A DNA stretch of 64,000 nt from Shiraia sp. slf14. Its lineage: Eukaryota > Ascomycota > Dothideomycetes > Pleosporales > Shiraiaceae. Location of the stretch: positions 1 through 64,000 of the forward strand of contig AXZN01000059.1 in the NCBI GenBank assembly GCA_000498155.1. The letters are read 5' to 3'. Of the stretch, positions 22,465-33,288 are shown piece by piece (positions within the stretch are counted from its first letter, which is position 1; the number at the start of each line of letters is the position of its first letter). The position numbers and the translations under genes are program-made. The notes below the pieces were generated by a model. That model saw nothing but the letters and a program-made list of their open reading frames with translations, did no database searches and was not told the DNA's origin.

Positions 22465-22650
22465 GGTGCATGCTTACTGGAAGTAGTGAGGTGTGCGATG
22501 ATCATGAGAAAATGTGCTTCAGTTCAAGTTAGGCCACAGCAGTAACCTTTTATTCTATTGAGGAGGTTTCTAAGTAAGATATTAAGTAATGATTATGTAA
22601 GACTGAGATATACGGAAAACGCCAATGCCATGTCCAATCCAACATATGCT

Positions 22651-25600
22651 CTAGGCAATTGCAATCCATGTGTACTGGAATCGGTGCATCTCATGATCTC
22701 CCTCATTTGACCAAGTTCCACATTTGTAATCGAAACCATCCTCAGTGACATTGAAAACCTCTCCAAAGAGTCTCAAGTTCTTGCTCGGCCCAGCTTCAAA
22801 GTACTTCACGGCAAGAAATACCACTGGTGTCGTCTTGAACCCAGTAGGGAATGAAAAGCGACCTTCCTTTTTGTGAACGCCCATAGGGCCTCCAAGATAG
22901 CCTTGTTGAATGTTTGTACACTCCTTGGCGTCGTAAAAGAAATACGCCACACGCACACCAACAAAACCTTGCTCATCATCACTGCTGTACCTCTCGTACG
23001 ATATTTTGGCGGATTCGGTCGTAACGTCTTCTGTTGAGCACCACGCTGACCAGCCTTGCAGTTTCGTGTTACAGCGTGCCACATTGGTGAGCCAGGACGT
23101 ATGTACAGGCGTATCATGGAAGGGTTTCGCGAAGGGAAGAGTGACTTCGATCTTGGTCCATTTGGCTTGTTTGATCGTTGTTTCACCGCCAATAAACTCA
23201 TAAACACCTGCCTCAATATGTTTGTCTGTCTTGGGAATTGATAGCCAACTCATGTCTAATGCAAACATAGGATCATTGTAAGTGCAAATCATTGCCGATG
23301 CCTTCTCGCTGGTGACGCCGTAGTGATTTGAATTGCAAGAGAGTGCCTTGTCTTTACCAACGTCGAGAAGTCTGAGACCAGAAACCATAAGTGGCGGTTG
23401 GTCGTATGCAGGTTCAAATTTGATTTGTCGAGGAACGGCCCATTTTTCCTGGGGTTTCCAATCTGGGCCCATGATATTGCTGCCACTTTGTGGACTATGC
23501 GAATCTCTCGTAACCGAGCCGAGAGAAGCGAGAGCTAATGGCAGCTCCTGTGGATCTCTCGTACCCACGCTTGCATTGTGTCCCCAAATTATGCCGAGTC
23601 TAAAGATAACACTGTTCTCGGAATTGTCGTCGTTTATACCAAAGAAGCCTTTGAGTGTGCCATCCTCAAGGGGAGACTCAAAATGGCTGACCTTGACCCC
23701 TTCAACGAAAGACTCATCTTTCGAAAATCTCCCGGTTGTTGAGGTTGGCTCTGTCCGCGCAGATGCAAGTAATGACCGTCCGCGACTTGTGAAAAGACCA
23801 ACTGCAAGAACGCGTCGCCGCTTTTCGTTATCGCCTTCGAGGATACCGTCTTCGATGGATGCTGATATGATACGCTCGCCAGACTTGAAAGGGCCAAGTG
23901 TTACACTTTTAGCGTCATTCCGTTTCTGTAGAAGTATTAGCTTGGATGAGTGAACTTGATCAAGCTTGTAAATCGGGTACTTACAAGCCCTTTCCCAATC
24001 AGGAGACCATTGGTGTAAGAGATGGCGACATAACTGATGTACCCCTTGTAGATTTGAAACCTTACAGTATCCACATTCCACTCAGGCTTGATGATGTCCA
24101 GGTTATTGAACGGTATCCCCTTGGAATAAGAACCGACACCGGACGTGGCGCGGAACTGCAACCCGATACCAGGGCGTTCTTCATGGGCTTGATCAAAAGC
24201 CTTCGTCTCCTCGGGACTCAAATCTGCGTTCGTAACATATGGGCGTGGCGCGTTTTGGCGCGCGTCCTCTTCCATTTGCTCTCGTTCTTCGTCTTCCGCA
24301 CTAAGTTCCTTCGACTTTATTAACCGTCCAGACAATGGGTTGGACTTGCGTTTCAAATGGTCAGGTATTTCAACTGCGGGAATACGCGCCTCAAAAGCAC
24401 TAGGTGATTGAAATGGCTCTTCGTGGTCCTCATCAGTAGCCCGCTTGGGATCTTGCTCGATCAGGTCAACTTCATTGACTATACGCGCCATTTGTCGACG
24501 AATTGCTCTCATAGCGTCACTTAAACCTTTTATTGAAGCCTCGAACCGGGAATTATCCTCGACAAATGGGTACATGCCTGTTTTTGTGTCTTTTACTAGT
24601 GGCTTCTTCTCTTTTGTGGAGTCTTGGCCTTTTGATGCACTGCCTCCAGTTGAGTTGGACGGTGCTGAGGGGGATTGCGCTGGATCTTTGTCCCAAGGGA
24701 CGATGTTCAGTGTATTAGCTTTAACACGGAAGATGTGCTCTCCAATCTGTTTGTATATGGCTTTGTAGCTCATGTAAGCATCCAGTAACGAGTTGGTATA
24801 AATTTGTGCATTCTCGTACTGAAGTGGAGAGTACTCTGCTGGCTTAAGAGCCACAAAGCTCCTCAGCGAGTCGTACTTTGTGAGGATAGCGTATGTGCGT
24901 TGAGGGCAATCAGCTACCAAGTCAGGAAATCGTGCAGCAGCTTGCATCAAGCTAGGAATGTCCCATTGCTGCTCCATAGGCTTGATGTGGCCTCCACCAG
25001 ACCAACTGACTTGAATTGTGGTTTCGGTGTTTGTCTCCAGGTTAGAGCGCGCAACGCCCACACTTGCCTCGATTTCGCCATCAACCGGTCCGGCTGTCAG
25101 GGCAACTTTTCCCGCGGCTTTGATGTCTTCCATCTTGGCTTTGTTGAGAATCTTCATACTAACGATGGCGTTGAATTCGCCACCTTCTACGAAACCTGTC
25201 GCGAACGATTAACACATTGCTCCCCGGCATTTCTTCTAGACGTACTCACCTGAGATGAAGCTGTCGCCAAAAACATCTTTGAAGTTTTTGCTGTTGACGG
25301 ACCTGACCGGATTATACACAAGCGCATCTTTGAAATTGATCGTCTGATTGACGACTTTCACAGATATGTAAAAGTTCAGGTCGCTTTCCTTGAACTTATC
25401 CGAGTTGACGAATGATCCCTTTCTGAGCCACCAACCTTTCCTGCTTTTATAGACAGAGAACCGGATACGCATAAGTCATCAGTCACGTCGCTTAGTCGAT
25501 CCACAAAGCGACTGGTGTAAGTCACCGTTTGGCTAGGTCCTCGTGCCCCTGTTGGGTCAAACGAGTATTGCTGTTGGTTTTCTAGTATGCCAGAGAAGCG

Positions 25601-26784
25601 CTCTGCGAATTTATTCTGTGCAGCAATCTTCTGCAGCTCTTCAATTTTCTCCGCTTTCAGGTTAGCAGCGTTCAGTATAGCTTGCCGTGAGTCTTCACGC
25701 CGCTTCGTTTCGAAAGCCCGCTTCTCTTCTCGTATTTTTGCCTGTTCTTTGCGGTCCTCAGCTCTTCGGGCGCGCTCGTCCTCTCGAGCTTCTTTCTGCA
25801 ACTCTGCTTGGTAAACTCGTTGCTCTTCAATCTTTTGAGCTTCAGCTTTTCTTCGTTTCTCGTCTTCTTTCTTCCGAGCTTCTGCTTGCTGTTTCTCTTC
25901 TACTTGCTTTTTTTCCTTTTCTTCTTTAAGCTTGCTAGCAGCGCGTTGCAAGGCAATTTGGGATGGAGTGGCCGTGACAGTAGGCTTCGACTCCGTTGGC
26001 TTCGCTGATGCATTTGCCGGCTTGGATATGCCAGCAGTGGACGATGATCGTTCAGATGGTGTACCAATGGCTCCGGTGTGTGGGCTGCGCTTCGCAGGTC
26101 CTGGAGCATCATCCTCACTGTCGCTATCGTCCAATTCTTCGCTAGGCTTTCGAGTCTTTTCAGTCTTCTCGACGGGCGGTCGGGTAGGTTCATTCTTAAT
26201 TTTCTTTTGGACAGGCTTGTTAGCATGCTCCTCTTCCTCGCCATCCTGGGAACCATCGTCATCGTCGTCTTCTTCTTCATCCTCGTCAGAGTCTTCTTCT
26301 TCATCTTCACCTTCGTCTTTATCATCATCTCCTTCTTTGCCTTTGTCTTCATCTTTCTCCTTGCCCTTGTCTTCATCTTCCTCTTCATCTTCGTCGCTAT
26401 CCTCGTCGACAGCTTTGTTGATTTTCATAGAGCTTTGCTCAGTTACCTGTGATGCGCCAGTTTCAGGCTCTTCTTCAAGCGCCTCCTTGATTTTGAAACG
26501 GTTAACAGTTGCTTCAACGCGCTTGTCTATCACAACCTCGGGCTGTCTGCTCCACGCACTTGGAAGCGCGCTCTTTTCGGCAATGATACGCATCGTGGTT
26601 CCATCATTGGTCACCACATTTTCCGCGCGGTCTGGGTCGACGACGACAGCGTCATCAATCAATATCTCTTGTGAGTAAGAGTTGAAGCTTAGAAGCGTCA
26701 GCAACAGTAGCGAAATGCTAAAAAGAGGTTCTACCCTTGTCCAAGGCGCATGGCATTATTGTACGGTACAAGTATTGGGGCCAT
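22651..26784 (-). CDS. Large MACPF-like protein with H-type lectin repeats, frameshifted as read
   Basis: Minus strand. Likely exons: 26784-26765 (20 nt), 26717-25251, 25195-23985 and 23925-22651, about 1,320 residues, interrupted by a one-base frame break near 25420. Introns are 47, 54 and 59 nt. The tiny first exon supplies an ATG and completes a signal peptide (hydrophobic LLLLTLLSF). Then come a Glu/Asp-rich region (plus-strand about 26240-26410), a Lys/Glu/Arg coiled coil (about 25600-25930) and a MACPF-like core with GDSFISG near the 25196-25249 intron, followed by GGEF and ETTIQVSWSGGG. The last exon carries H-type lectin repeats (FEPAYDQPP, FPTGFKTTP) ending in WIAIA. Family knowledge suggests pore formation guided by carbohydrate binding. 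The frame of the coding similarity changes from the 26717 frame to another in an A/G run; sequencing error or inactivation are both possible. The MACPF call rests on motifs only. Confidence 0.62.
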
Positions 26785-27657
26785 GGTTACGGTATGGAGA
26801 CAGGATTTCGTCTGATTAAAGATTATGCAGTAGGTAACAGCTGCCTTTATGTTTCGCTGATTTGAACTTGAATTTGAATATAGTGAGATACTTCATTCCA
26901 GGCGTACCTCCCATTGCAATAAATACCAACCACGCAAGGGCCTCCAAGAATTGCATTTTTCAGCTCGAAAAAATTGATGGTCTTGGGTGAATGCTACGAC
27001 CGTACGATGTCTGAAGTTCACACCAGGGGATAGCGAAAGACGCGCATACCGCAGGTTCTAGAGCTGACAGTTAGCGTCGAAGCGTTGTTCGGTTATTGCT
27101 TCGGAGTGTGCGCAGCTATAGTTCGCGAGGCTGAAGATCCCGTTGGGGTCGAATAGGGTCCGCTGAGTTGGCGATTAAGGTTTAAGCTCGATCCGTTCCG
27201 TCCACCTAGCACGGGATTGTGGCGTTTTCGCAGCAAGTGGCTGACTGGAAGGCCTTACATGCATCCTAATTCAGAGCCTCAATAGACCTCGTGAAATTAT
27301 TAGGATACCTTATTTGGACTGCCTTCGATGCTCCACGTGGTTCCAGACTGCAAGCTTGGAGCAACGAATGTGAATGCTCTGATCATCCGCAGCAACGACT
27401 GGTGCGGATCTTCTAGGAAACACTCAGCTGGCGTTGAAATGTAGCTTTCGATACTTGGGAAAGGTCAGAGCAATGTTGTATGTATTCGCCATAACACGCC
27501 ACCTCGAACCACATCCGCTTTTCGTGCCTGAGCAGTGACCGACTATACCAAGCCATCAAAAGGCATCGTGCCGACTTGCTGGAAGCCAAGAACTTTATGT
27601 TAACTACACAAAGCAGTTGCATCTACCAGTTCCTTCCTACCAAGTTCTCTGGAGACC
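26785..27657. promoter_or_regulatory. Shared upstream region of two divergent MACPF-like genes
   Basis: About 870 bp between two divergent starts, with no ORF of note except a 69-codon minus frame lacking features. It should hold both promoters. No motif could be assigned. Confidence 0.45.
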
Positions 27658-28823
27658 ATGTCTTCGTCCGCAGTTGGGCATATCCGCGATGAAGAGTTTG
27701 CTGGTTTAAGCTTAGATGAGCTCGATGAGAATGAACATCAAAAGTTGGCTCGAGCAGGCTTGCCACTCTTACTGCCATGGCATCGAGAACATGTACGTCT
27801 TGGTGCCGGTTATCACTCTTCTAGACAAATGACAACAAATCCATGGGCTTCAGAAACGCCCTTCGTACTGGCAGACTTGATGATGCAAGCAAAGATATTC
27901 CAGTCGGAACAGGGAACAACATCAACTTTCACCTCGATAAAAACATCGAGGTTCGCAGAAACGAACGACCACCTGACGCTGGGAATAGGGATTGGGGTGA
28001 GCCCACCTATACCTGTAGTAAAGGTCAGTGTTAAGGGAACATACGATAAACATATCCAACAGAACAGCGATGTGAGTTACTGTTGAAGTTGCACCAAGGA
28101 TATCAGCTGATTATCCCCAGCACGAGAAACATTCTATTCGAGCAAGTTGCCGCGCTGGGTGTATTGATCTTCAAACCGGACCCCGATTAACCTTGGAGGC
28201 CATTGCAGAAATCAAACACGGTGGAGGCTTCGAACGATTTTGCGAACGTTATGGGGACTACTATGTAGCGGGTTATCGACTAGGCGCAGATACTGGCCTA
28301 CTCCTTAGCGCATCATGTAAGGATCAGAGTCTCTCGTTCGCAGGCACGTGCTAACTCTTTTCGAGCGTCTTCACGCCTGGACGTAGACAAAACTTCAGTA
28401 ACAGCAACAGCAAAGGTAGCGTTTGTCTCTGCCAGTAAGAAATGGGAGAAGGATTTTCACTCGTTCCGGTCTGGGCGATTGTTGAAATTGTTGGGATTTG
28501 ATACGCTCGAAGGACGCAACTGGAAAAACGCTGATGCCGAGGGCGACGCAAACCGCGAAATCGAGGCTTGGCTAGGTGGGAAGACACAAGAAAACAAAGA
28601 CTCGCTGAAATCAGATGCGGCTACAATCATCGAGCGTTCACACACCTTAATTGAACGTGTGGGAAGTGTCTTGAAAGCCCATAACATCAAGAATGGAGCG
28701 TCCCTCACTTTCAAGCAATGCGAGGCTCTGGTACAGGCTGGTGTAGTGGTTGAATTACTTCTTCTACCTATGCATCGACTTCGAGAAGTTGTACAATGGC
28801 GATTGAATGAGAACATTATATAA
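27658..28823 (+). CDS. MACPF-like protein, short form
   Basis: Three exons (27658-28071, 28121-28316, 28366-28823) with 49-nt introns; the second has a CTAAC branch site. Predicted length 355 residues. No signal peptide. The segment KHGGGFERF, then YGDYYVAGYRLGADTG, resembles the MACPF consensus of a Phe/Tyr-x-x-x-(Y/F)G(D/T)-aromatic-(V/I)xG core. The region from 28480 is predominantly helical, without lectin repeats. Its head-to-head neighbour on the minus strand has the related GD.F.SG motif, so the two may be co-expressed or partner subunits. The assignment is motif-based; it could also be a fungal orphan family that only resembles MACPF. Confidence 0.55.
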
Positions 28824-28991
28824 AGGTCTGTTCTATGGCTGGAGAGCTTGGTGCGGTGTCGATGAAGTTGGAGTTTGACCCTTAAATTAATTTTGCTTCT
28901 CATCACTACAATCACCTCTGCTTCCGCCATATCGTACATAACTGCTTCTTTGTTGCTAACTTGGAAGCTTTTTGCGGGATAAGACATAGCA

Positions 28992-29875
28992 TCAGTTAGG
29001 CTTGATGTTCTTGAAGGTCTTGGTTATATTTGTGATGGCTTCTTCGACGGGTAACCGCTCCATTGAACTCGCGCCGTAAAATCCATGGACGCCCTTGGTT
29101 CTTCTTATAACATACTCGGCGTCCTCAGGGCCCGCAATCGGTCCACCGTGGCAAAGTACAATAACATCTTCTTTGATCTTCGCTGCTGCATCGCGAATGT
29201 CCTGAATCAGCTTCACGCAATCGTCTAGGGACTTTCCACTTTTGGCACCGATGCTGCCCGAGGTTGTTAATCCCATGTGTGCAACAATGATATCAGCACC
29301 TGCTTCTGCCATCTTCTCCGCTTCTTTGACATTGAATACATATGGCGTGGTGAGCAAATCGAGAGAGTGTGCTTCCCGAATGACTTCGACTTCAGCATCA
29401 TAAGACATGCCTGTTTCTTCGAGGTTTTGCCGAAATGTCCCGTCTATCAAACCGACGGTAGGAAAGTTCTGTACGCCCGCGAAACCCAGCTCTTTCAATT
29501 GTTTTAGAAATCGTGACATGTCGCGGAAAGGGTCGGTTGCACAAACTCCAGCAAGAACGGGGGTATTTTTTACTATTGGGAGGACTTCCCCTGCCTACAA
29601 AATCAGTACTTGAGATGTAGGAGCTGTGCGCAACATGTTACCATTTCCAAAACGACATCATTTGCATTCCCGTATGGCATCAAGCCAGCAAGGGATCCAC
29701 GACCTGCCATTCGATATCTGCCGCTGTTGTAGATGATGATCAGGTCGCCGCCGCCTTGTTCAATAAATTTGGCCGAGAGGCCGATGCCAGCGCCTGCACC
29801 AACAAGGATGTCGCCATTTTCGATACTCTTTTGAAGGTTTGCCAAAATAGCTTTTCGGTCGTTCGGAGGAGACAT
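28992..29875 (-). CDS. TIM-barrel enzyme family protein (Tm-1 C-terminal-like)
   Basis: Two exons, 29875-29642 and 29594-28992, with a 47-nt phase 0 intron, give 278 residues. It matches the TIM-barrel/phosphoenolpyruvate-hydrolase-like family (PF09370): GDILVGAGAGIGLSAKF near the N-terminus, NTPVLAGVCATDPFRD, GFAGVQNFPTVGLIDG, EAGADIIVAHMGLTTSG and VIVLCHGGPIAGPEDA. It corresponds to the C-terminal half of plant Tm-1. Substrate unknown. The divergent neighbour from 30055 encodes the other half, 179 bp away, so the two products probably act together. No targeting signal seen. Confidence 0.88.
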
Positions 29876-30054
29876 GTTTACTTTAGGGGAAGTTGTATAA
29901 GTTTTCGTGAGTTTGCGGATAACAACGGACCCGTATACTTGATGACGTAAACGCGGGGATGCTGCACTTCGTGTTCAACCTTCACACCACCAACGTACAT
30001 CCTTCGTGTTTTCGATCTCTTTGTTTTAGCCTACATCTTGACTTATAGAAGCTC
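29876..30054. promoter_or_regulatory. Bidirectional promoter of the Tm-1-like pair
   Basis: Only 179 bp separate the two divergent start codons, so the promoters must overlap. No TATA box or known operator is obvious. Confidence 0.6.
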
Positions 30055-31317
30055 ATGTCTCGAAATGTTAATATCGTCCTCTTGGGGACCTGTGATACCA
30101 AATTCGAAGAATTAAGTTTTCTGCAATCAGAAATTCAACAAGCCCCTGTACATGTAACATTAGTCGATGTTGGTAGGAGTCCGTCGAACCAGCACAATAT
30201 AGACATAACTCAACAGCAGCTATTGGATGATTATGGAGATGGCACAGATGTTAGAGAGCTTCCACGGGGCGAGGTTATCAAGACGATGGCCAAAGTTGCG
30301 ACAAAGTACGTCAAGAAAATGTATGAAGATGGAAATATACATGCAATCATCTCAGCAGGAGGATCTGGTGGTACATCACTCGCTGCTGAGGTTATGCGAA
30401 ATGCGTTGCCAGTTGGATTTCCTAAGTTGATTGTGAGTACGGTTGCAAGTGGTGATACAGGGCCCATCGTTGAAGAGACGGATATTACATTGATGAACTC
30501 TGTTGTCGATGTTGCTGGCCTTAACGAGATCCTTCGTGGTGTTTTGAGTAATGCAGGTTATGCGATTGCAGGAATGGCTCAAGCATATGCATCCAGACCT
30601 GGCTTAGATCAGGAGAACCAGGTCAAGAAGAAGCGTGTCGGCATCACGATGTTTGGTGTCACAACGCCAGCTGTAGACACTATTCGGAAGCACCTTGAGT
30701 CAAACTACGAGATTGAGACATATGTCTTCCATGCAACGGGTCACGGAGGAAAAGCAATGGAACGTCTCATACGAGAGGGGGGGCTAGATGCTGTTTTGGA
30801 TCTTACAACGACTGAGATATGCGATCAGATCACAGGTGGAGTGATGAGCGCAGGCCCACATCGTCTTGAGGCTGCAGCAGAAGCTGGTATACCGAACGTC
30901 ATATCTCTTGGTGCGACTGATATGACAAACTTTGGCCCGATCACATCGGTTCCGGATCGATACAAAGACCGGAAGCTATACGAACATAATCCTGTGGTGA
31001 CGCTGATGCGGACTTCGAAGGATGAGGCGCGTGAAATTGGTCGTTTCATAGTCACGAAGCTCAAAAGTCATGCAAAGCGCCGACAGGCTATTCAAGTCTG
31101 GTTACCACGGGGCGGAGTAAGCATGATTGCGGCACCAGATGGCCCTTTCGCAGATGCAGATGCAGACGAGTTGCTCTTTAAAACAATCAAGGACGGATTG
31201 AAGGGTAGCGACATAGAAGTCGTTGATGACGAGCGAGCCATCAATGATGCTAGCTTTGCGCACGATATCGCTGAAGCTTTAATCACAAAGATGGGACTGC
31301 CCAAAGCAAAGATATGA
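30055..31317 (+). CDS. UPF0261 / Tm-1-like ATP-binding protein
   Basis: A single exon of 420 residues, the usual UPF0261 length. Recognisable blocks: VLLGTCDTKFEEL at the N-terminus, the Gly-rich AIISAGGSGGTSLA, STVASGDTGPIVEETDI, MFGVTTPAVDTIR, VFHATGHGGKAMERLI and WLPRGGVSMIAAPDGPFADADAD. In tomato this domain is the N-terminal half of Tm-1, which inhibits tobamovirus RNA replication; its normal biochemical role is unknown but the fold binds ATP. Here it stands as a separate gene, head to head with the TIM-barrel half. Likely cytosolic. Strong identification of the family, function unknown. Confidence 0.92.
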   Translation: MSRNVNIVLLGTCDTKFEELSFLQSEIQQAPVHVTLVDVGRSPSNQHNIDITQQQLLDDYGDGTDVRELPRGEVIKTMAKVATKYVKKMYEDGNIHAIISAGGSGGTSLAAEVMRNALPVGFPKLIVSTVASGDTGPIVEETDITLMNSVVDVAGLNEILRGVLSNAGYAIAGMAQAYASRPGLDQENQVKKKRVGITMFGVTTPAVDTIRKHLESNYEIETYVFHATGHGGKAMERLIREGGLDAVLDLTTTEICDQITGGVMSAGPHRLEAAAEAGIPNVISLGATDMTNFGPITSVPDRYKDRKLYEHNPVVTLMRTSKDEAREIGRFIVTKLKSHAKRRQAIQVWLPRGGVSMIAAPDGPFADADADELLFKTIKDGLKGSDIEVVDDERAINDASFAHDIAEALITKMGLPKAKI

Positions 31318-31617
31318 TGTTGGCTGGTTAGGTTGCCTGAAGCTCAAAATAGTAGTGGCGCAGCTAAGGCGTTCTGTGCCTCATTTCATGTCTATCCCAA
31401 CGATTGGCCACTGTGCGAAGCGAAAGCATCACCAAGCCTAGGCGGATCCTCCTCTTGGGGCTATACTCCCCGAAAGCGCTTGAACAGTTTCAAAAATTTA
31501 TATAACTCCCCGAACATCGCCCTTCCACTATAACTACCTGCATTAACTTTTCCTTTTACTTTTACCTCAGTTCGAAGACTTCCTTTATTATCACTCTCAC
31601 TCATTTGCAAGTTCAGC

Positions 31618-33058
31618 ATGTTCGCTTCCAATATCGTACGGTCGTTGACCGTTTCTGTGCTCTTGGGTTCAGGTGCAGCAATCGATTTAGATGTAAATAA
31701 CTCAGGTGCGAGTACTTGGATCCCGTGATATTATTATCTTACTAACGATCATGCAAGACTCCATCAAATCAGTCGCAAAGACGTTTGCTAGCAGCATTTT
31801 CAGTAAATACGATGCCGACTTGAGAGCTTACGGTGCTCCCGGATTGTTTGACAAATACTATTGGGGGCAATCGGGTACAATCTGGGATGCTATGGTTTCC
31901 TACTCACATTTGACTGGAGACAATCAATATGATGAAGCAATCTCTAAGGCGCTCCAGTGGCAAATTGGCGATTTCGATGCCTTCATGCCAGCCAACCAAA
32001 CAGCATCTCTTGCCAATGACGCCCAAAGTGCTTGGGCTCTTGCTGCCATGACAGCAGCTGAAGTCGGCTTTCAGAAGCCCAAGGATAAAGAGTGGATTAC
32101 TCTCGCTACTAATGCATGGGAAACTCAAGTTGCGCGTTTGGGCATTGCGAAATCGAACGGAACATGCGATGGCGGCCTTCGGTGGAAGATATTCACCTTC
32201 AGCAACGGATGGCAGTACAAGGACAGCATGTCAAATGGCAATTTCTTTCTGCTCTCTGCGCGTTTGGCCAAGTTCACCCGCAACACTACCTTCGCTGAGT
32301 ATGCCACACAGAGTTTCCAATGGGCCAAAGATGTAGGCCTTGTCGCCGACGGATTTCGTATATACGACGGGGTCGCCGCAAGTTCGGAATGTGAGATCAA
32401 CCGTGTACAGTGGTCGGCTGTACATGGTGTCTACACTGAGGGCGCAGCACTCATGCACAACATGACTGGTGAGCAGAACTGGACCACTATCGCCAAAGGA
32501 TTCGTGGACTCAGCTCCGATCTTCCAAGAGAGCACTTCATCTCCTGTGCTCGTCGAGGTTTCATGCGAAGGCGGCGGGAAGTGTGATGTCGAACAGCGGG
32601 CTTACAAAGGCATCTTCGCACGTACTTTTGCTCGTGCTGCGATCGCTGCGCCTTTCGTCAAGGACCCTGTGACCAAAATTCTTTCTACTTCAGCCAAGGC
32701 CGCAGCCAACGCTTGCCAGGGTAGCGACGAGAATACCAAGTGCAGCTTCAAATGGACGGGAGATGCTTCTTCGGAGGAGCGTGCAACTTCTAGAGAAGGG
32801 AACCTGGGAGAAATCTTTAATGCACTAGAGGTGGTTCAGGGACTATTGTATCCTCAGGCAAAGTCGCTGAAATCGAATGGAAGCACACAGGCTGGAGGTA
32901 ATAGTACCCAAAATGGAACTCCTAGCGGAACGGCAAGCGGAACTGCTAGTGGGACTGCCGGATCCAATAACCCACAGCAGACTGGTGATGCAAGTAAAGC
33001 TGTGTTGCACTTTACAACTATGCTCGTGCTAGTTGTCGCAACTGTGTTGAGCCTTTGA
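31618..33058 (+). CDS. GH76-family (Dfg5/Dcw1-like) GPI protein with altered catalytic Asp pair
   Basis: Two exons, 31618-31705 and 31758-33058, with a 52-nt intron containing ACTAAC, give 462 residues. Signal peptide 1-22, then DLDVNNSDSIKSVAKT as in Dfg5. The GH76 barrel follows (YYWGQSGTIWDAM, GGLRWKIF, NGNFFLLSARLA). A Ser/Gly/Thr-rich tail and C-terminal hydrophobic stretch fit a GPI anchor. Active family members are alpha-1,6-mannanases or transglycosylases that attach GPI proteins to the wall, using two adjacent Asp in GNDDQ. Here the motif is ANDAQ: the first Asp (32018-32020) remains, the second is Ala (32021-32023). It is therefore probably a catalytically impaired paralogue or one with a changed mechanism. 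Confidence 0.88.
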
Positions 33059-33288
33059 ATATAGTAAAAGCGTGTGAAACTTCTGGGAGGTTTCACAGAA
33101 GATCATTCATGGCCGCTGGAGTGACGCATTTTCTTCAAGTCTTTTTTAGATCAATTCATTCACAGAAAGCTTAATCTACAATCATTCACTCATCTATAAT
33201 ACATTCGTCTACTTCGCTCCCAATCTTCAACAAAGCCTTCTACAACGTTCAATAACAACTTTGCTCAACTTCACCTCTACCCTACAGC

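Noticed and set aside
25932..26678. 248-codon plus-strand ORF, Ser-rich
   Set aside because: Antisense to the Asp/Glu-rich part of the large MACPF-like gene; the Ser runs are complements of acidic codons.
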